A stretch of 64,000 nt of DNA from Oligoflexia bacterium (GTDB lineage Bacteria; Bdellovibrionota; UBA1018), in contig JAMPXJ010000022.1 of NCBI GenBank assembly GCA_023701205.1, forward strand, positions 1 through 64,000, given 5' to 3'. The notes beneath the pieces were generated by a model that saw only the letters and a list, made by a program, of their open reading frames with translations, was not told where the DNA came from and did not search any database. The position numbers and the translations under genes are program-made. Position 1 is the stretch's first letter, and every line of letters starts with the position of its first letter. Below are positions 45,263 through 53,893 of this stretch, in pieces.

Positions 45263-45270
45263 GGCGGGGT

Positions 45271-45888
45271 TCACTCGCACTGCTGGAGCGCGGCGCTCGA
45301 ATAGAGATAGCAGCCGCTCGGCAGCTCGCATTTGCTCTCGCGCGCGAAGAGCTCGCGGTCGCGCTCCGGGTTTTCCGACTGTCCGAGGTACCAGACCGTC
45401 TCGAGCTGGATCTTCGCGCGATCCGGATCCGAGCAGTCGAGCGATCCCATCATCACCGCCCGAACCGGTGAGGAGCAGCCCGCGCGGTCAGGCCCGTCCG
45501 CGGCGAGTCGCGCCACGCCTCCGTCGATATTGATTTCGAAACTCCCGTCCGGCAGGAATTCCCAGGCCGTGTCCAGCTTGCGGTTCTCCTTGCGGATGGT
45601 GAGGATCTTCTTCTTGCAATCCACCGATAGGTAAAGCGAGTCGAGCGGCTGCGCGAGCGTGAGGCGTTCCAGGCCGATGGGGCAATCCCAGAGCTGAAGC
45701 CGCGTGGGAGTCTTGGGTGAAATCGTTCCGAACGGGCACTGGGTGCCGAGATCGACGGAGCCCGTGACGGGGATCATCCCGTCGCGTCGCGCCTGCGCGA
45801 GCTCCGATGGCTTGCCGCAGGCGTTCAGCGCCAGCGCCGCGCAAATCAGCGAGCTCATCAGGAAAACGAGGCCGTGCTTCGGTTTCAT
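45271..45888 (-). CDS. Lipoprotein, unknown function
   Basis: The 205-aa lipoprotein has a lipobox ALNAC (Cys24, glycine at +2). The mature part contains several cysteine pairs (TQCPF, WDCPI, VDCKK, AGCSS, LDCSD, SKCEL, SGCY, QQCE), suggesting a disulfide-rich periplasmic or outer-membrane protein. GGGGA lies six bases before the start at 45888; longer in-frame starts overlap the divergent transporter gene. The family is not recognised. Confidence 0.65.
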   Translation of the reverse strand: MKPKHGLVFLMSSLICAALALNACGKPSELAQARRDGMIPVTGSVDLGTQCPFGTISPKTPTRLQLWDCPIGLERLTLAQPLDSLYLSVDCKKKILTIRKENRKLDTAWEFLPDGSFEINIDGGVARLAADGPDRAGCSSPVRAVMMGSLDCSDPDRAKIQLETVWYLGQSENPERDRELFARESKCELPSGCYLYSSAALQQCE

Positions 45889-45943
45889 GCGACTTCCCCT
45901 GGAATGCGTTCCCGTGCAAATCGGGCGCCACGCGGGTATAGTC

Positions 45944-46849
45944 ATGAGCACCATGTCGCGGCGGCTCACCGATAGGCCCGCATCCGCGCTGGGGTGGATG
46001 GCGGCGAGCGCGTTCGGCTTCTCCTCGATGGCGATCTTCGTGAAGCGCCTCGCGCCGGAACTTCCCCAGTTCGAGCTGGTCTTTTTCAGATCCCTTATCA
46101 ACTTCCTGCTCGTGCTCGCGCTCATGCTGATGCAACGCGAACCCCTGGTGACGCGGGAGGTGCGTCGTTCCTGGAGGGTGCTGCTCATCCGAGGCGTCGC
46201 CGGTTTCGGCGGCGTCAGCTGCCTTTTCTACTCGCTCAGCCATCTGCCGCTGCCGATCGCGATGCTTCTGGGCTGGTCCTCGCCGATCTTCGTGATTCTG
46301 TTTTCGCATCTCTTCCTCAAGGAGCGTCTCGAGCTGCGGCAGTTCCGCGGGATCGCGCTCGCCTTCGCAGGCTTGTTGCTGCTCGTGAACCCGCAGAGCG
46401 ACCACGCGGCGGGGCCGTGGCTGATCGCCGTGGCGATCGGCGTGCTGGGGGCTGCCTTCGCGGGCGGCGCCTATGTCGCGGTTCGCGCGGCCACGGCGCG
46501 GGTGAGCGTCAACCTGATCGTGCTCTGGTTCATGGGGACCTCGACGATCTTCTCCTTGCCGCTGGCTGCCTCCGGATTCCTCTGGCCTTCGCGGAAGGCG
46601 TTCCTGGAGCTGCTGCTGCTGGGGGGCTTCGCGACCTTCGCGCAGCTGGCCATGACCCGGGCTTACCGGCACGCGCCGGCCGGAATCGTGAGTACGATGA
46701 GCTTGCTCAATGCGGCGATCTCCGCCTTTTTCGGTTGGGCCATTTTTGGCGAGACACTGGGCTGGCTCCAGTGGTTCGGAATGGGATTGATTGCGGTAGG
46801 CATCGGAGTGATAACGCTGCGTACCAAAAACCCTAGGCCGTCCACGTGA
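45944..46849 (+). CDS. EamA/DMT-superfamily transporter
   Basis: The 301-aa inner-membrane protein has ten predicted helices in two five-helix EamA repeats. Hallmarks are SSMAIFVKRL in helix 1, FFRSLINFLL in helix 2, LGWSSPIFVILFSHLFLKERL at the end of repeat 1, and LLNAAISAFFGWAIFGETL at the end of repeat 2. The family exports amino acids, metabolites or drugs; the substrate is unknown. A second ATG three codons downstream is an equally possible start. Confidence 0.85.
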   Translation: MSTMSRRLTDRPASALGWMAASAFGFSSMAIFVKRLAPELPQFELVFFRSLINFLLVLALMLMQREPLVTREVRRSWRVLLIRGVAGFGGVSCLFYSLSHLPLPIAMLLGWSSPIFVILFSHLFLKERLELRQFRGIALAFAGLLLLVNPQSDHAAGPWLIAVAIGVLGAAFAGGAYVAVRAATARVSVNLIVLWFMGTSTIFSLPLAASGFLWPSRKAFLELLLLGGFATFAQLAMTRAYRHAPAGIVSTMSLLNAAISAFFGWAIFGETLGWLQWFGMGLIAVGIGVITLRTKNPRPST

Positions 46850-46882
46850 GCCGGTGCTTGGCTGAGCTGCCCCGGTTAGGAT

Positions 46883-47209
46883 ATGGGTGAGTTAATGGCG
46901 CGAAAATTTTCGAATTCTCCGGAACTGCCTTATTGGTATCAGCCGGGTGCCGCAAGAGGATCTGCGGTGCGTTATCTTGCTTCTGTCTCGCCTAAATTCG
47001 ATCGCGTCGCCATCAAGCCGGGTCCCTCGCTCGGAGAGCTTCCGGAGCTTCCGATAAAATCCCGCCTCACGGTTTTGATTCGGGACGCGCGAGGCGCTAT
47101 TCTGGGACAGATCGATATCGAAAGCCACGCAAGCGACGCCTTCGGTTACGAAGAGGAGGCGATCGTCCATCAGGTGGCGCGGGAATTGGGGCAACTATGG
47201 TCAGAGTGA
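46883..47209 (+). CDS. Small GAF-like protein
   Basis: The 108-aa protein's second half (RLTVLIRDARGAILGQIDIES, AFGYEEEAIVHQVARELGQLW) is the C-terminal half of a GAF domain (VPIR..G..IGVLDI, F...D...L...A). The N-terminal half is short and lacks the first GAF strands, so this is a minimal or truncated GAF fold. A start at 46895 is also possible. It overlaps the nucleotidyltransferase gene by 13 bases, so the two products probably act together. Confidence 0.6.
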   Translation: MGELMARKFSNSPELPYWYQPGAARGSAVRYLASVSPKFDRVAIKPGPSLGELPELPIKSRLTVLIRDARGAILGQIDIESHASDAFGYEEEAIVHQVARELGQLWSE

Positions 47210-47769
47210 GAAAACCGCAACCGACGCTGGATTCGTTGATCTTCTCGACGCCGGAGCAGAAAGTGCTCCGCCTGCTCCTCTCGGAAGCGACGACGGCCTT
47301 CGCGCCACGCGTGATCTCCTCGAAGCTCAAAGGGGTGCGCGGCCTCGGCGGCGCCGAGGGCATCATGAAGGTGTTGCATGAGCTCGAAGCCCTTGGGCTT
47401 GCGGACTTCGTCGACAATCATCGCGCGGTCCGCCTGCGCGACGAGAACACCTTCGCCCAGGCGCTCAAGACGGTCGTAGCGATCTGTGATCTGGAAAGCC
47501 TGCGCAACCTGCTCGAGCCGCTTTCCTCGCGGGGGATCCTCTTCGGGAGCCGCGCGACGGGCAAGGCGCGCTCCGACAGCGACTACGATCTTTTCGTCAT
47601 CTCCGAGACGCCCGACGAGGTCTTCAAGGTCGGCCAGCGCCACCCGCTGGGCAAGGCGCTCGAGCTCGTCGTCTGGACGCCGGAGCAGTTCGGCGAGATC
47701 CAGTCCAAGGATCCCGCGCTCGGCGAGAAGCTCGAGAAAGGCATCGTCCTCTGGGGCCCGAGCTGGTGA
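47197..47769 (+). CDS. wHTH-nucleotidyltransferase (MNT-like) fusion
   Basis: The 190-aa protein has an N-terminal winged-helix region (about 1-85; LLLSEATTAFAPRVISSKL, GLADFVDNHRAVRL) fused to a minimal nucleotidyltransferase domain with the motif GS-x10-DYD (Gly117, Ser118, Asp129, Asp131). The third acidic residue is probably Glu156. MNT-type enzymes often AMPylate or act as antitoxins with a HEPN partner, but there is none here; the partner is the GAF-like protein. A GGGG site lies just upstream. The last bases overlap the lspA start. Confidence 0.75.
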   Translation: MVRVRKPQPTLDSLIFSTPEQKVLRLLLSEATTAFAPRVISSKLKGVRGLGGAEGIMKVLHELEALGLADFVDNHRAVRLRDENTFAQALKTVVAICDLESLRNLLEPLSSRGILFGSRATGKARSDSDYDLFVISETPDEVFKVGQRHPLGKALELVVWTPEQFGEIQSKDPALGEKLEKGIVLWGPSW

Positions 47770-48296
47770 CATTCCTGAAGTCGCGAAAGTACTTCATCCT
47801 GTTGCTGCTCGCCGTCGGCATCGGAGTGCTCGATCAGGCGACAAAGTGGCTCGTGCTCCGCAACTTCCACCTTCACGAGTCGGTGCACCTGGTTCCGGGC
47901 TTCTTCAGCCTGACCTATATCCGCAACACCGGAGCGGCGTTCGGGATTCTCGCGGATGCGGATGCTGCCTTCCGGGTGCCCTTCTTCGTCGTGTTCCCGC
48001 TGATCGCGTTGCTGGCGATCGGCGCGATATTCCACAAGCTCGGGGAGAAGGACCGCAAGCTTTCGATCGCGCTCTCGCTCGTCGTGGGCGGCGCGCTCGG
48101 CAATCTCATCGATCGCGTGCGTTTCGGCTACGTCGTCGACTTCCTCGATTTCCACTGGAATTACGCCTACCATTTTCCCGCGTTCAACGTTGCCGACAGC
48201 GCGATCTGCGTCGGCGTGGCCATCCTGATGCTCGATATGGCGTTCGCGCCCGAGGAGCCGGAAGCGAAGGGCGAAGATGCATCCGCTTCTCTTTGA
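47766..48296 (+). CDS. lspA: Lipoprotein signal peptidase (signal peptidase II)
   Basis: The 176-aa inner-membrane aspartyl protease cleaves lipoprotein signal peptides. It has four helices, and the catalytic aspartates are in GNLIDRVRFGYVVDF and AFNVADSAI. TYIRNTGAAFGIL is the family motif. The GTG start overlaps the stop of the nucleotidyltransferase gene (GTGA). A 20-base overlap with lgt couples the two lipoprotein-maturation enzymes. The window encodes several lipoprotein substrates. Confidence 0.93.
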   Translation: MTFLKSRKYFILLLLAVGIGVLDQATKWLVLRNFHLHESVHLVPGFFSLTYIRNTGAAFGILADADAAFRVPFFVVFPLIALLAIGAIFHKLGEKDRKLSIALSLVVGGALGNLIDRVRFGYVVDFLDFHWNYAYHFPAFNVADSAICVGVAILMLDMAFAPEEPEAKGEDASASL

Positions 48297-49062
48297 GATC
48301 GGGCCTGTTCCGGTCCACACCTATGGCGTCCTGGTGGCGCTCGGCTTCCTCGGCGGGCTCCTGCTCAACCGGCACCTCGCGAGCCGCTCGGGGATCGATC
48401 CGGATCGGATGGTCGACCTGAGCTTCTGGGGAATGCTGGTGGGTTTCCTGGGGGCGCGCGTACTCTTCATGATCACTCGGATCGGCGATTTCCTCGCCGA
48501 TCCGCTGGCGATCTTCCGCGTCTGGGAGGGCGGGCTTGTCTTCTGGGGCGGGCCGATCGCGGTGTTCTTCTTCTGCCTGTGGTATCTGCGGCGGCACCGC
48601 TTGCCCTTCTGGAAGATCGCCGATATCGGGGTATGCGGGCTCGTGGTCGGGCATATCCTCGGGCGGTTCGGCTGCCTGGGCGCGGGCTGCTGCTACGGGA
48701 AGGCCACGGGCACGGACTTCGGCATCCGCCTGCACAACGAGCTGGTGGATCGGGCCCTGCGCGGAGTGCCGCTGCATCCGGTGCAGCTCTACGAGGCGTT
48801 CGCGCTCGCGATCCTCCTCGTGGGCCTGCTCTGGGTTTTTCGACGCAAGAGAGTGGACGGCCAGGTCTTCCTCACCTATGCCATCGCGTATCCCGTGCTT
48901 CGCAGCGTGATCGAGGAGTTCCGGGGCGATTCCATCCGGGGCTTCGTCATCGAAGGAATGCTCTCGACCAGCCAATTCGTATCCGCGCTGGTATTCGTGG
49001 CCGCGCTCGCCACGCTGGTTTACCGCTCGCGGAGAGCCGCCGCCGGAAAGGCCATTGCATGA
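48277..49062 (+). CDS. lgt: Prolipoprotein diacylglyceryl transferase
   Basis: The 261-aa polytopic enzyme transfers diacylglycerol from phosphatidylglycerol to the lipobox cysteine. VPVHTYGVLVALGF at the N-terminus and the signature GHILGRFGCLGAGCCYG are clear, as is HPVQLYEAF. Having lspA and lgt together is common. The stop overlaps the start of the next gene (ATGA). Confidence 0.93.
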   Translation: MHPLLFEIGPVPVHTYGVLVALGFLGGLLLNRHLASRSGIDPDRMVDLSFWGMLVGFLGARVLFMITRIGDFLADPLAIFRVWEGGLVFWGGPIAVFFFCLWYLRRHRLPFWKIADIGVCGLVVGHILGRFGCLGAGCCYGKATGTDFGIRLHNELVDRALRGVPLHPVQLYEAFALAILLVGLLWVFRRKRVDGQVFLTYAIAYPVLRSVIEEFRGDSIRGFVIEGMLSTSQFVSALVFVAALATLVYRSRRAAAGKAIA

Positions 49063-49949
49063 GCCGCTCTCTCGCTTTCGCTCTCGCGTTTTTCTTCGCG
49101 CTCAACGCGCGCGCGAGAGAGATCGTCGACACGACGGGGGTGAAGACCACGCTGCCCGATGCTCCGGCGCGCATCGTGACGCTCGCGCCCTCGCTCGGCG
49201 AGCTCGCGGCGGAGTTCGCGGGCGAGCGGCTGGAGCGGATCGTCGGCGTGACGGAATACACGGATTACCCGCCCGCGCTCAAGCGCGTGCGCTCGGTCGG
49301 ACCGTATCATCGTTTCAGCATCGAGGCCGTGGCCGCGCTCAGGCCGGACCTGGTGCTTGCCACGCGCGACGGCAATCTGAAGGACCAGATCGACCATCTC
49401 CGGGAGCTCAAGCTTCCCGTGGTGGTGGTCTCGACCGAGAACTTCGAGCAGGTCGAAAGCTCGATCCGTCTCGTGGGCGAGGCCATGGGCGTGCCGGAGG
49501 AAGGCGCGAGAATGGCCTCGCGTTTCCGCTCCGGCCTGGAGCGCTTTCGCGAGCGGGCGCGCGGGCGGCAGCCCCGGCGCGTGCTGCTCCAAGTCTCCGA
49601 CAAGCCGGTGGTCGTCGCCGGCGGGAAGTCGTTTCTCCAGGACGCGCTCAGGACGATCGGCGCGCGCAACGTCTACGGCGATCTCGACGCCACCTATCCG
49701 CGCCCCGCGATCGAGGATCTGCTCGCGCGCGATCCCGAGGTGATCATCGTCATCGCGCTCGGGACGGACCTGGCGCCCTTCCGCGCGATGGCGCGCGACT
49801 GGATCGCCTTTCCCCGGCTCGCGGCGGTCAAGAAAAAGCGCATCTTCGTCCTGCAGGGCGATGAGGTGACGCGGCCGAGCTTGCGGCTGCTCGAAGGGCT
49901 CTCGCGGCTCGAGAAGGCGATCTTCGGAGGCGTGGATGGAAAATCGTAA
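49059..49949 (+). CDS. btuF: BtuF-like periplasmic binding protein
   Basis: The 296-aa protein has a signal peptide (about 1-19) and the class III binding-protein layout (RIVTLAPSLGELAAEF, GVTEYTDYPP, RPDLVLA, then the long linker helix). The most similar function is cobalamin binding (BtuF); a siderophore or heme ligand is possible. It is coupled at both ends to lgt and btuC. Confidence 0.8.
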   Translation: MSRSLAFALAFFFALNARAREIVDTTGVKTTLPDAPARIVTLAPSLGELAAEFAGERLERIVGVTEYTDYPPALKRVRSVGPYHRFSIEAVAALRPDLVLATRDGNLKDQIDHLRELKLPVVVVSTENFEQVESSIRLVGEAMGVPEEGARMASRFRSGLERFRERARGRQPRRVLLQVSDKPVVVAGGKSFLQDALRTIGARNVYGDLDATYPRPAIEDLLARDPEVIIVIALGTDLAPFRAMARDWIAFPRLAAVKKKRIFVLQGDEVTRPSLRLLEGLSRLEKAIFGGVDGKS

Positions 49950-50883
49950 CCTCCTCCGCGCCTTGCTGCTGGGCGCGCTGGCCTGGACCGCGGCCATGGC
50001 GGCGGGTCTTGCGATCGGCGCGGTTCCCGGCACGGACTTCGAGATCATCACCCAGCTGCGGCTTCCGCGCGTGCTCCTGGCGTCCTTCGTGGGCATGGGC
50101 CTGGCTGTTTCGGGCGCGGCGCTGCAGGCGCTATTCACCAACCCGCTCTGCGAGCCATATACGCTGGGTGTCTCCTCGGGCGCGGCCCTGGGTGCCGTGA
50201 TCGGGAGCACGTTGCAGCTCGACTGGATCGTCTCGGGAATCGCGGGCGCCGCCTTCGTGGGCGCACTCGTTTTCGCCAGCGCGCTCTATTTCGTCTCGCT
50301 TTACGCCGGCCGCGGGAATCTCACCCTGCTGCTCGCCGGCGTGATGCTGGGCTTCCTGGGCTCGAGCCTGGTCGCGCTTTGGATGGCCTTCACCGATCTC
50401 GCGGGTATCCAGGGTTCGCTTTTCTGGCTGATGGGGGATCTTTCGCGGGCCCGCCTGGCCGGTACCGTCTTCGCCGCCGGTGCGGTGCTTTCGCTCACGA
50501 TCCTCATCTGGCGCCGCTCCCATGAGCTCGACGCCCTGCTGATGGGCGAAGAGGACGCGCTCGCGCTCGGGATACCGGTTCGCTCCGCGCGCAAGAAGCT
50601 CATCTTCCTGACCTCGCTGCTCGTCGGTGTCTGCGTGAGCGCGGCGGGAATGATCGGTTTCGTGGGGCTCGTGATCCCGCACTTCGCCCGGCGCTCGGCG
50701 GGCGCGCTGCATCGGACGCTGCTTCCGGTCGCGGCCCTCTGGGGCGCGGGGACGCTGGCCGCCGCCGATGCGCTTGGCCGGGCCGCCGGGGGTACGCACG
50801 AGCTTCCGGTCGGAGTGGTGACCGCGCTGGTTGGCGCTCCGCTCTTCCTGTGGATCATGCTCCGCCGACGGGAGACGACATGA
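49936..50883 (+). CDS. btuC: BtuC/FecCD-family ABC permease
   Basis: The 315-aa permease has about nine to ten helices, with RLPRVLLASFVGMGLAVSGAALQALFTNPL and GFVGLVIPHFAR, which are the family signatures. It overlaps btuF by 14 bases and btuD by four. With them it forms a complete importer for cobalamin or a metal chelate; ligand choice is inferred from the binding protein only. Confidence 0.88.
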   Translation: MENRNLLRALLLGALAWTAAMAAGLAIGAVPGTDFEIITQLRLPRVLLASFVGMGLAVSGAALQALFTNPLCEPYTLGVSSGAALGAVIGSTLQLDWIVSGIAGAAFVGALVFASALYFVSLYAGRGNLTLLLAGVMLGFLGSSLVALWMAFTDLAGIQGSLFWLMGDLSRARLAGTVFAAGAVLSLTILIWRRSHELDALLMGEEDALALGIPVRSARKKLIFLTSLLVGVCVSAAGMIGFVGLVIPHFARRSAGALHRTLLPVAALWGAGTLAAADALGRAAGGTHELPVGVVTALVGAPLFLWIMLRRRETT

Positions 50884-51671
50884 GCGCGCCGCTGCTCGGA
50901 GCTTATGGCCTGGTCTGCCGTTACGGCTCGCGCAAGGTCGTGGACGAAGTTTCGTTCGAGCTGGAAGCGGGCGAGATCCTGTCGCTCTTCGGGCCGAACG
51001 GCTCGGGTAAGTCCACTCTGCTGAAGCTCATCTCCGGGATTCTTCCGCTCGAAAGCAGCGGCTCGGGGCAGATCCGGCACTCGGGAAAGGATCTGAGCGC
51101 GCTCGGTCCGGCGGAGCGCGCTCGTGTCGTGGCTTATGTCGGGGCGGATCTGCGCGCGGATTTCCCGCTAACCGCGCTCGAGGCGGTGCTGCTCGGGCGC
51201 ATCTGCCATTCGGGAGGGATCTTTCGCCAGTTCACGGCGCAGGATCGGGAGGTCGCGCGGCTGGCGATGGAGCGCTGCCTGTGCTGGAGCCTCCGGGAAC
51301 GCGAGCTCGCGACCCTGAGCGGGGGCGAGCGGCAGCTCGTGGCGTTCGCGCGCGCACTGGCGCAAGGGGCACGCGTCCTGCTTCTCGATGAGGCGCTTTC
51401 GCGGATGGATCTCAATCACCAGGCGAGGATGGGCTCGCTGCTCAAGGAGCTCGCGACCGAGGGTCGCGGGATCATCCTGGTATCCCACGACGTCAACCTC
51501 GCTTCGGAATGGGCACGCAGCGCCATCCTGCTCAAGGATGGGAAGCGGGTGAGATCAGGGCCGATCCAAGAGATCCTGACTCAGGATACGCTCGAGATGC
51601 TCTATCCGGGAGCGGAGTTGCTCGTCTCCGCGCATCCCCTCAGCGGCGCACCGAAGGTTTTTTTCCGCTGA
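50880..51671 (+). CDS. btuD: ABC transporter ATPase (BtuD-like)
   Basis: The 263-aa ATPase has Walker A FGPNGSGKST, signature LSGGERQLVAFARAL, Walker B VLLLDEALS and the switch histidine in VSHD. It is the energising subunit of the adjacent importer. Its length is typical for the BtuD/FecE group. The stop lies seven bases from the end of the convergent barrel-protein gene. Confidence 0.9.
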   Translation: MSAPLLGAYGLVCRYGSRKVVDEVSFELEAGEILSLFGPNGSGKSTLLKLISGILPLESSGSGQIRHSGKDLSALGPAERARVVAYVGADLRADFPLTALEAVLLGRICHSGGIFRQFTAQDREVARLAMERCLCWSLRERELATLSGGERQLVAFARALAQGARVLLLDEALSRMDLNHQARMGSLLKELATEGRGIILVSHDVNLASEWARSAILLKDGKRVRSGPIQEILTQDTLEMLYPGAELLVSAHPLSGAPKVFFR

Positions 51672-51677
51672 GCGGGA

Positions 51678-52535
51678 TCAGAAATACAACGTCGCTCCGG
51701 CGGAATGGACCGTGTAGGCCGGGCCGGAGAGCACGCGCGAAAGCCCGTAGTCGAACGAGATACGCGGCGAGATCCATCCCAGTCCGAAGCCGTAACCGTG
51801 GCCTCGGAGCTGGTCCAGGTGCGGGAGCGCGGCGTTGCGGAAATTGCCGAACCTGATGAAGAAGTCCGTGTAGGGCGTGAACTCTATTCCCAGCTCGTGG
51901 CCCCAGGCGCCTTCCGGCAGGTTCGGCGTGTGATGGGGATCGAAATAGATGAGAGCGATACCCATCACATTGGCTTTCGCTCCGAGGATGAATTCTCGAT
52001 AGAGGCCGTAGCGCCGGCCTTCCTCGCTCTCGAACAGGTTGTCGACGATTCCGACGACTTGGAGCCAGCTGGCTGCGAGCACGGTCGTGGAGAAAATCGC
52101 GTCATGGATCCCCGCGCGCGAACCGTCGAGCGGGCGGAAGAACTTCCAGCCCAAGCCGAGCCCCATCCGATTGACCACGGCCTTGGACGCGCCGACATGG
52201 ATGAAGTTGCCGTTATCGCGATGCGTGTACGCGGCACCGGCCTGAAAGAGCTCGGAGCGCCCGTCCTGAATCGAGAGATTCCAGGTGCGGCCATGCAGCT
52301 CGCTCTCACCGCTGGGAAGGGTACCGCCCCCGTCGAACCACTGGAAGTTGAAGGCCAGGCTGTAAGAGGGCAGAAAAGATACGTAGGAAGGGTTCAGGTA
52401 GATTGCGTCATTGAGGATAGGCCCGGCATGGCCCGCCCCGCCCAACGCGGCGGTGCGTGGCGAGTGGAAATCGGAGGCATAAGTATTCAATATACAAATA
52501 AAAAATAGCAGAGTTGCTTGGATGAGAGTGTTCAT
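51678..52535 (-). CDS. Outer-membrane barrel protein (PorV/FadL-like)
   Basis: The 285-aa protein has a signal peptide (MNTLIQATLLFFICILNTYA) and then RTAALGGAGHAGPILNDAIYLNPS, the N-terminal motif of PorV/UPF0164-type and FadL-like barrels. Repeated Gly/aromatic strands follow, ending in a terminal Phe (TLYF). The start at 52535 was chosen for the signal peptide; the site upstream is weak. It is divergent from dksA. The transport substrate is not evident. Confidence 0.7.
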   Translation of the reverse strand: MNTLIQATLLFFICILNTYASDFHSPRTAALGGAGHAGPILNDAIYLNPSYVSFLPSYSLAFNFQWFDGGGTLPSGESELHGRTWNLSIQDGRSELFQAGAAYTHRDNGNFIHVGASKAVVNRMGLGLGWKFFRPLDGSRAGIHDAIFSTTVLAASWLQVVGIVDNLFESEEGRRYGLYREFILGAKANVMGIALIYFDPHHTPNLPEGAWGHELGIEFTPYTDFFIRFGNFRNAALPHLDQLRGHGYGFGLGWISPRISFDYGLSRVLSGPAYTVHSAGATLYF

Positions 52536-52594
52536 GCGGAGTGTCAATATTTCCTTTACTTCCCCTCGAAACACCGCTAAGTGTTGCTCCGCTT

Positions 52595-52969
52595 ATGGCA
52601 TTACGCAAGGAAAAGCTTGAAACTTATAGGGAACTTTTGAATTCTCGGCGCGAGGCGCTCGTCCAGGGCCTGCGCGTGGCGACTCAGGCCGCCGTCGCGG
52701 ATGAAGTCACCTACGCGGATTCGATCGACCAAGCGTCCGCCGATACCGATCGCGTGCTTGCGATGAAGATGAAAAGCCGCGAGCGCGATCAGATCCTGCA
52801 GATCGACGAGGCTTTGCGGCGCATCGAGCAGGGCCGCTTCGGCGAATGCGAGAGATGCGGCGAGCCAATTTCCGAGGCGCGCCTCAAGGCCTTCGTCCTG
52901 AGTACTCTTTGCATCGACTGCAAAGCCGAGCTAGAGTCCGAGGAACACCGTTTTCCCGGTCGCGCCTGA
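52595..52969 (+). CDS. dksA: DksA/TraR-family transcription factor
   Basis: The 124-aa protein has a long coiled coil (about 1-80) with DQASADTDRVLAM at its tip, followed by a C4 zinc finger CERCGEPI...CIDC. This is the DksA layout: it binds RNA polymerase in its secondary channel and, with ppGpp, controls rRNA and stress promoters. It is a little shorter than E. coli DksA. It begins at 52595, just inside the divergent region with the barrel protein. Confidence 0.85.
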   Translation: MALRKEKLETYRELLNSRREALVQGLRVATQAAVADEVTYADSIDQASADTDRVLAMKMKSRERDQILQIDEALRRIEQGRFGECERCGEPISEARLKAFVLSTLCIDCKAELESEEHRFPGRA

Positions 52970-53008
52970 TTTTTCTCCGCGGCCGGACGGCCGAAAGGGG
53001 AAAGTTCA

Positions 53009-53893
53009 ATGGCATTGGCGACAAAAAGGGTCCGCAAGGCGGTGATTCCGGCGGCGGGGCTTGGCACCCGGTTTCTCCCGGCCACCAAGGCGATTCCGAA
53101 AGAGATGATCCCGATCGTGGACATTCCGATGATCCAGCACATCGTCGAGGAGGCGGTCCGGGCGGGAATCGAGGACGTGATCCTCATCACGGCCCGCAAC
53201 AAGGAAGCCATCGAGAACCATTTCGACTACAACTACGAGCTCGAGGACACGCTCGACAAGAAGCAGAAAAAAGAGTTGGCCGACGTTTCGCGCGCGATCG
53301 CGGGGATGTGCAACCTGATCTCGATCCGTCAGAAGAACCCCATGGGCCTGGGGCATGCCGTGCTTTGCGCCGCGCCCGTGGTCGGCGACGAGCCGTTCGC
53401 CGTCCTGTTGGGCGATGACCTGATCGACTCCCGCGTCCCGTGCACGCGGCAGCTGATCGAGATCCAGGAGCGCGAGGGCGCTTCGGTCGTCGGCGTGATG
53501 GAGGTTCCCGCGGACGAGGTCTCCAAATACGGCATCGTGGGGGGCCGGATGCTCGATTCGCGCACGATGCACGTGGAGCGCCTCGTGGAGAAGCCCGCCG
53601 CCAAGGACGCGCCGTCGCGTTTCGCGATTCCGGGGCGCTATGTCCTGTCGCCGGCCATCTTCCAGTGCCTGCGCGAAACGAGGCCCGGAAAAGGCGGGGA
53701 GATCCAGCTCACCGACGGGTTGCAGCTGCTGGCTCAGCGGGAGAAATTACTGGCTTACCAGTTCGACGGCACACGCTATGATACCGGAGACCGGTTGGGA
53801 TTCATCGACGCGACTCTCGCTTTCGCGCTTCGCAGGCCTGAGCTGGCCGAAGGCGTTCGTCAGATGATGAAGAAGCACTTGGCGGAGAGATGA
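53009..53893 (+). CDS. galU: UTP-glucose-1-phosphate uridylyltransferase
   Basis: The 294-aa nucleotidyltransferase makes UDP-glucose for surface glycans. PAAGLGTRFLPATKAIPKEM is the activating signature. GLGHAVLCA, LLGDDLID, VEKP and the metal-binding EIQLTD follow. A GGGGAAAG site precedes the ATG. It overlaps the next gene by four bases. Confidence 0.95.
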   Translation: MALATKRVRKAVIPAAGLGTRFLPATKAIPKEMIPIVDIPMIQHIVEEAVRAGIEDVILITARNKEAIENHFDYNYELEDTLDKKQKKELADVSRAIAGMCNLISIRQKNPMGLGHAVLCAAPVVGDEPFAVLLGDDLIDSRVPCTRQLIEIQEREGASVVGVMEVPADEVSKYGIVGGRMLDSRTMHVERLVEKPAAKDAPSRFAIPGRYVLSPAIFQCLRETRPGKGGEIQLTDGLQLLAQREKLLAYQFDGTRYDTGDRLGFIDATLAFALRRPELAEGVRQMMKKHLAER

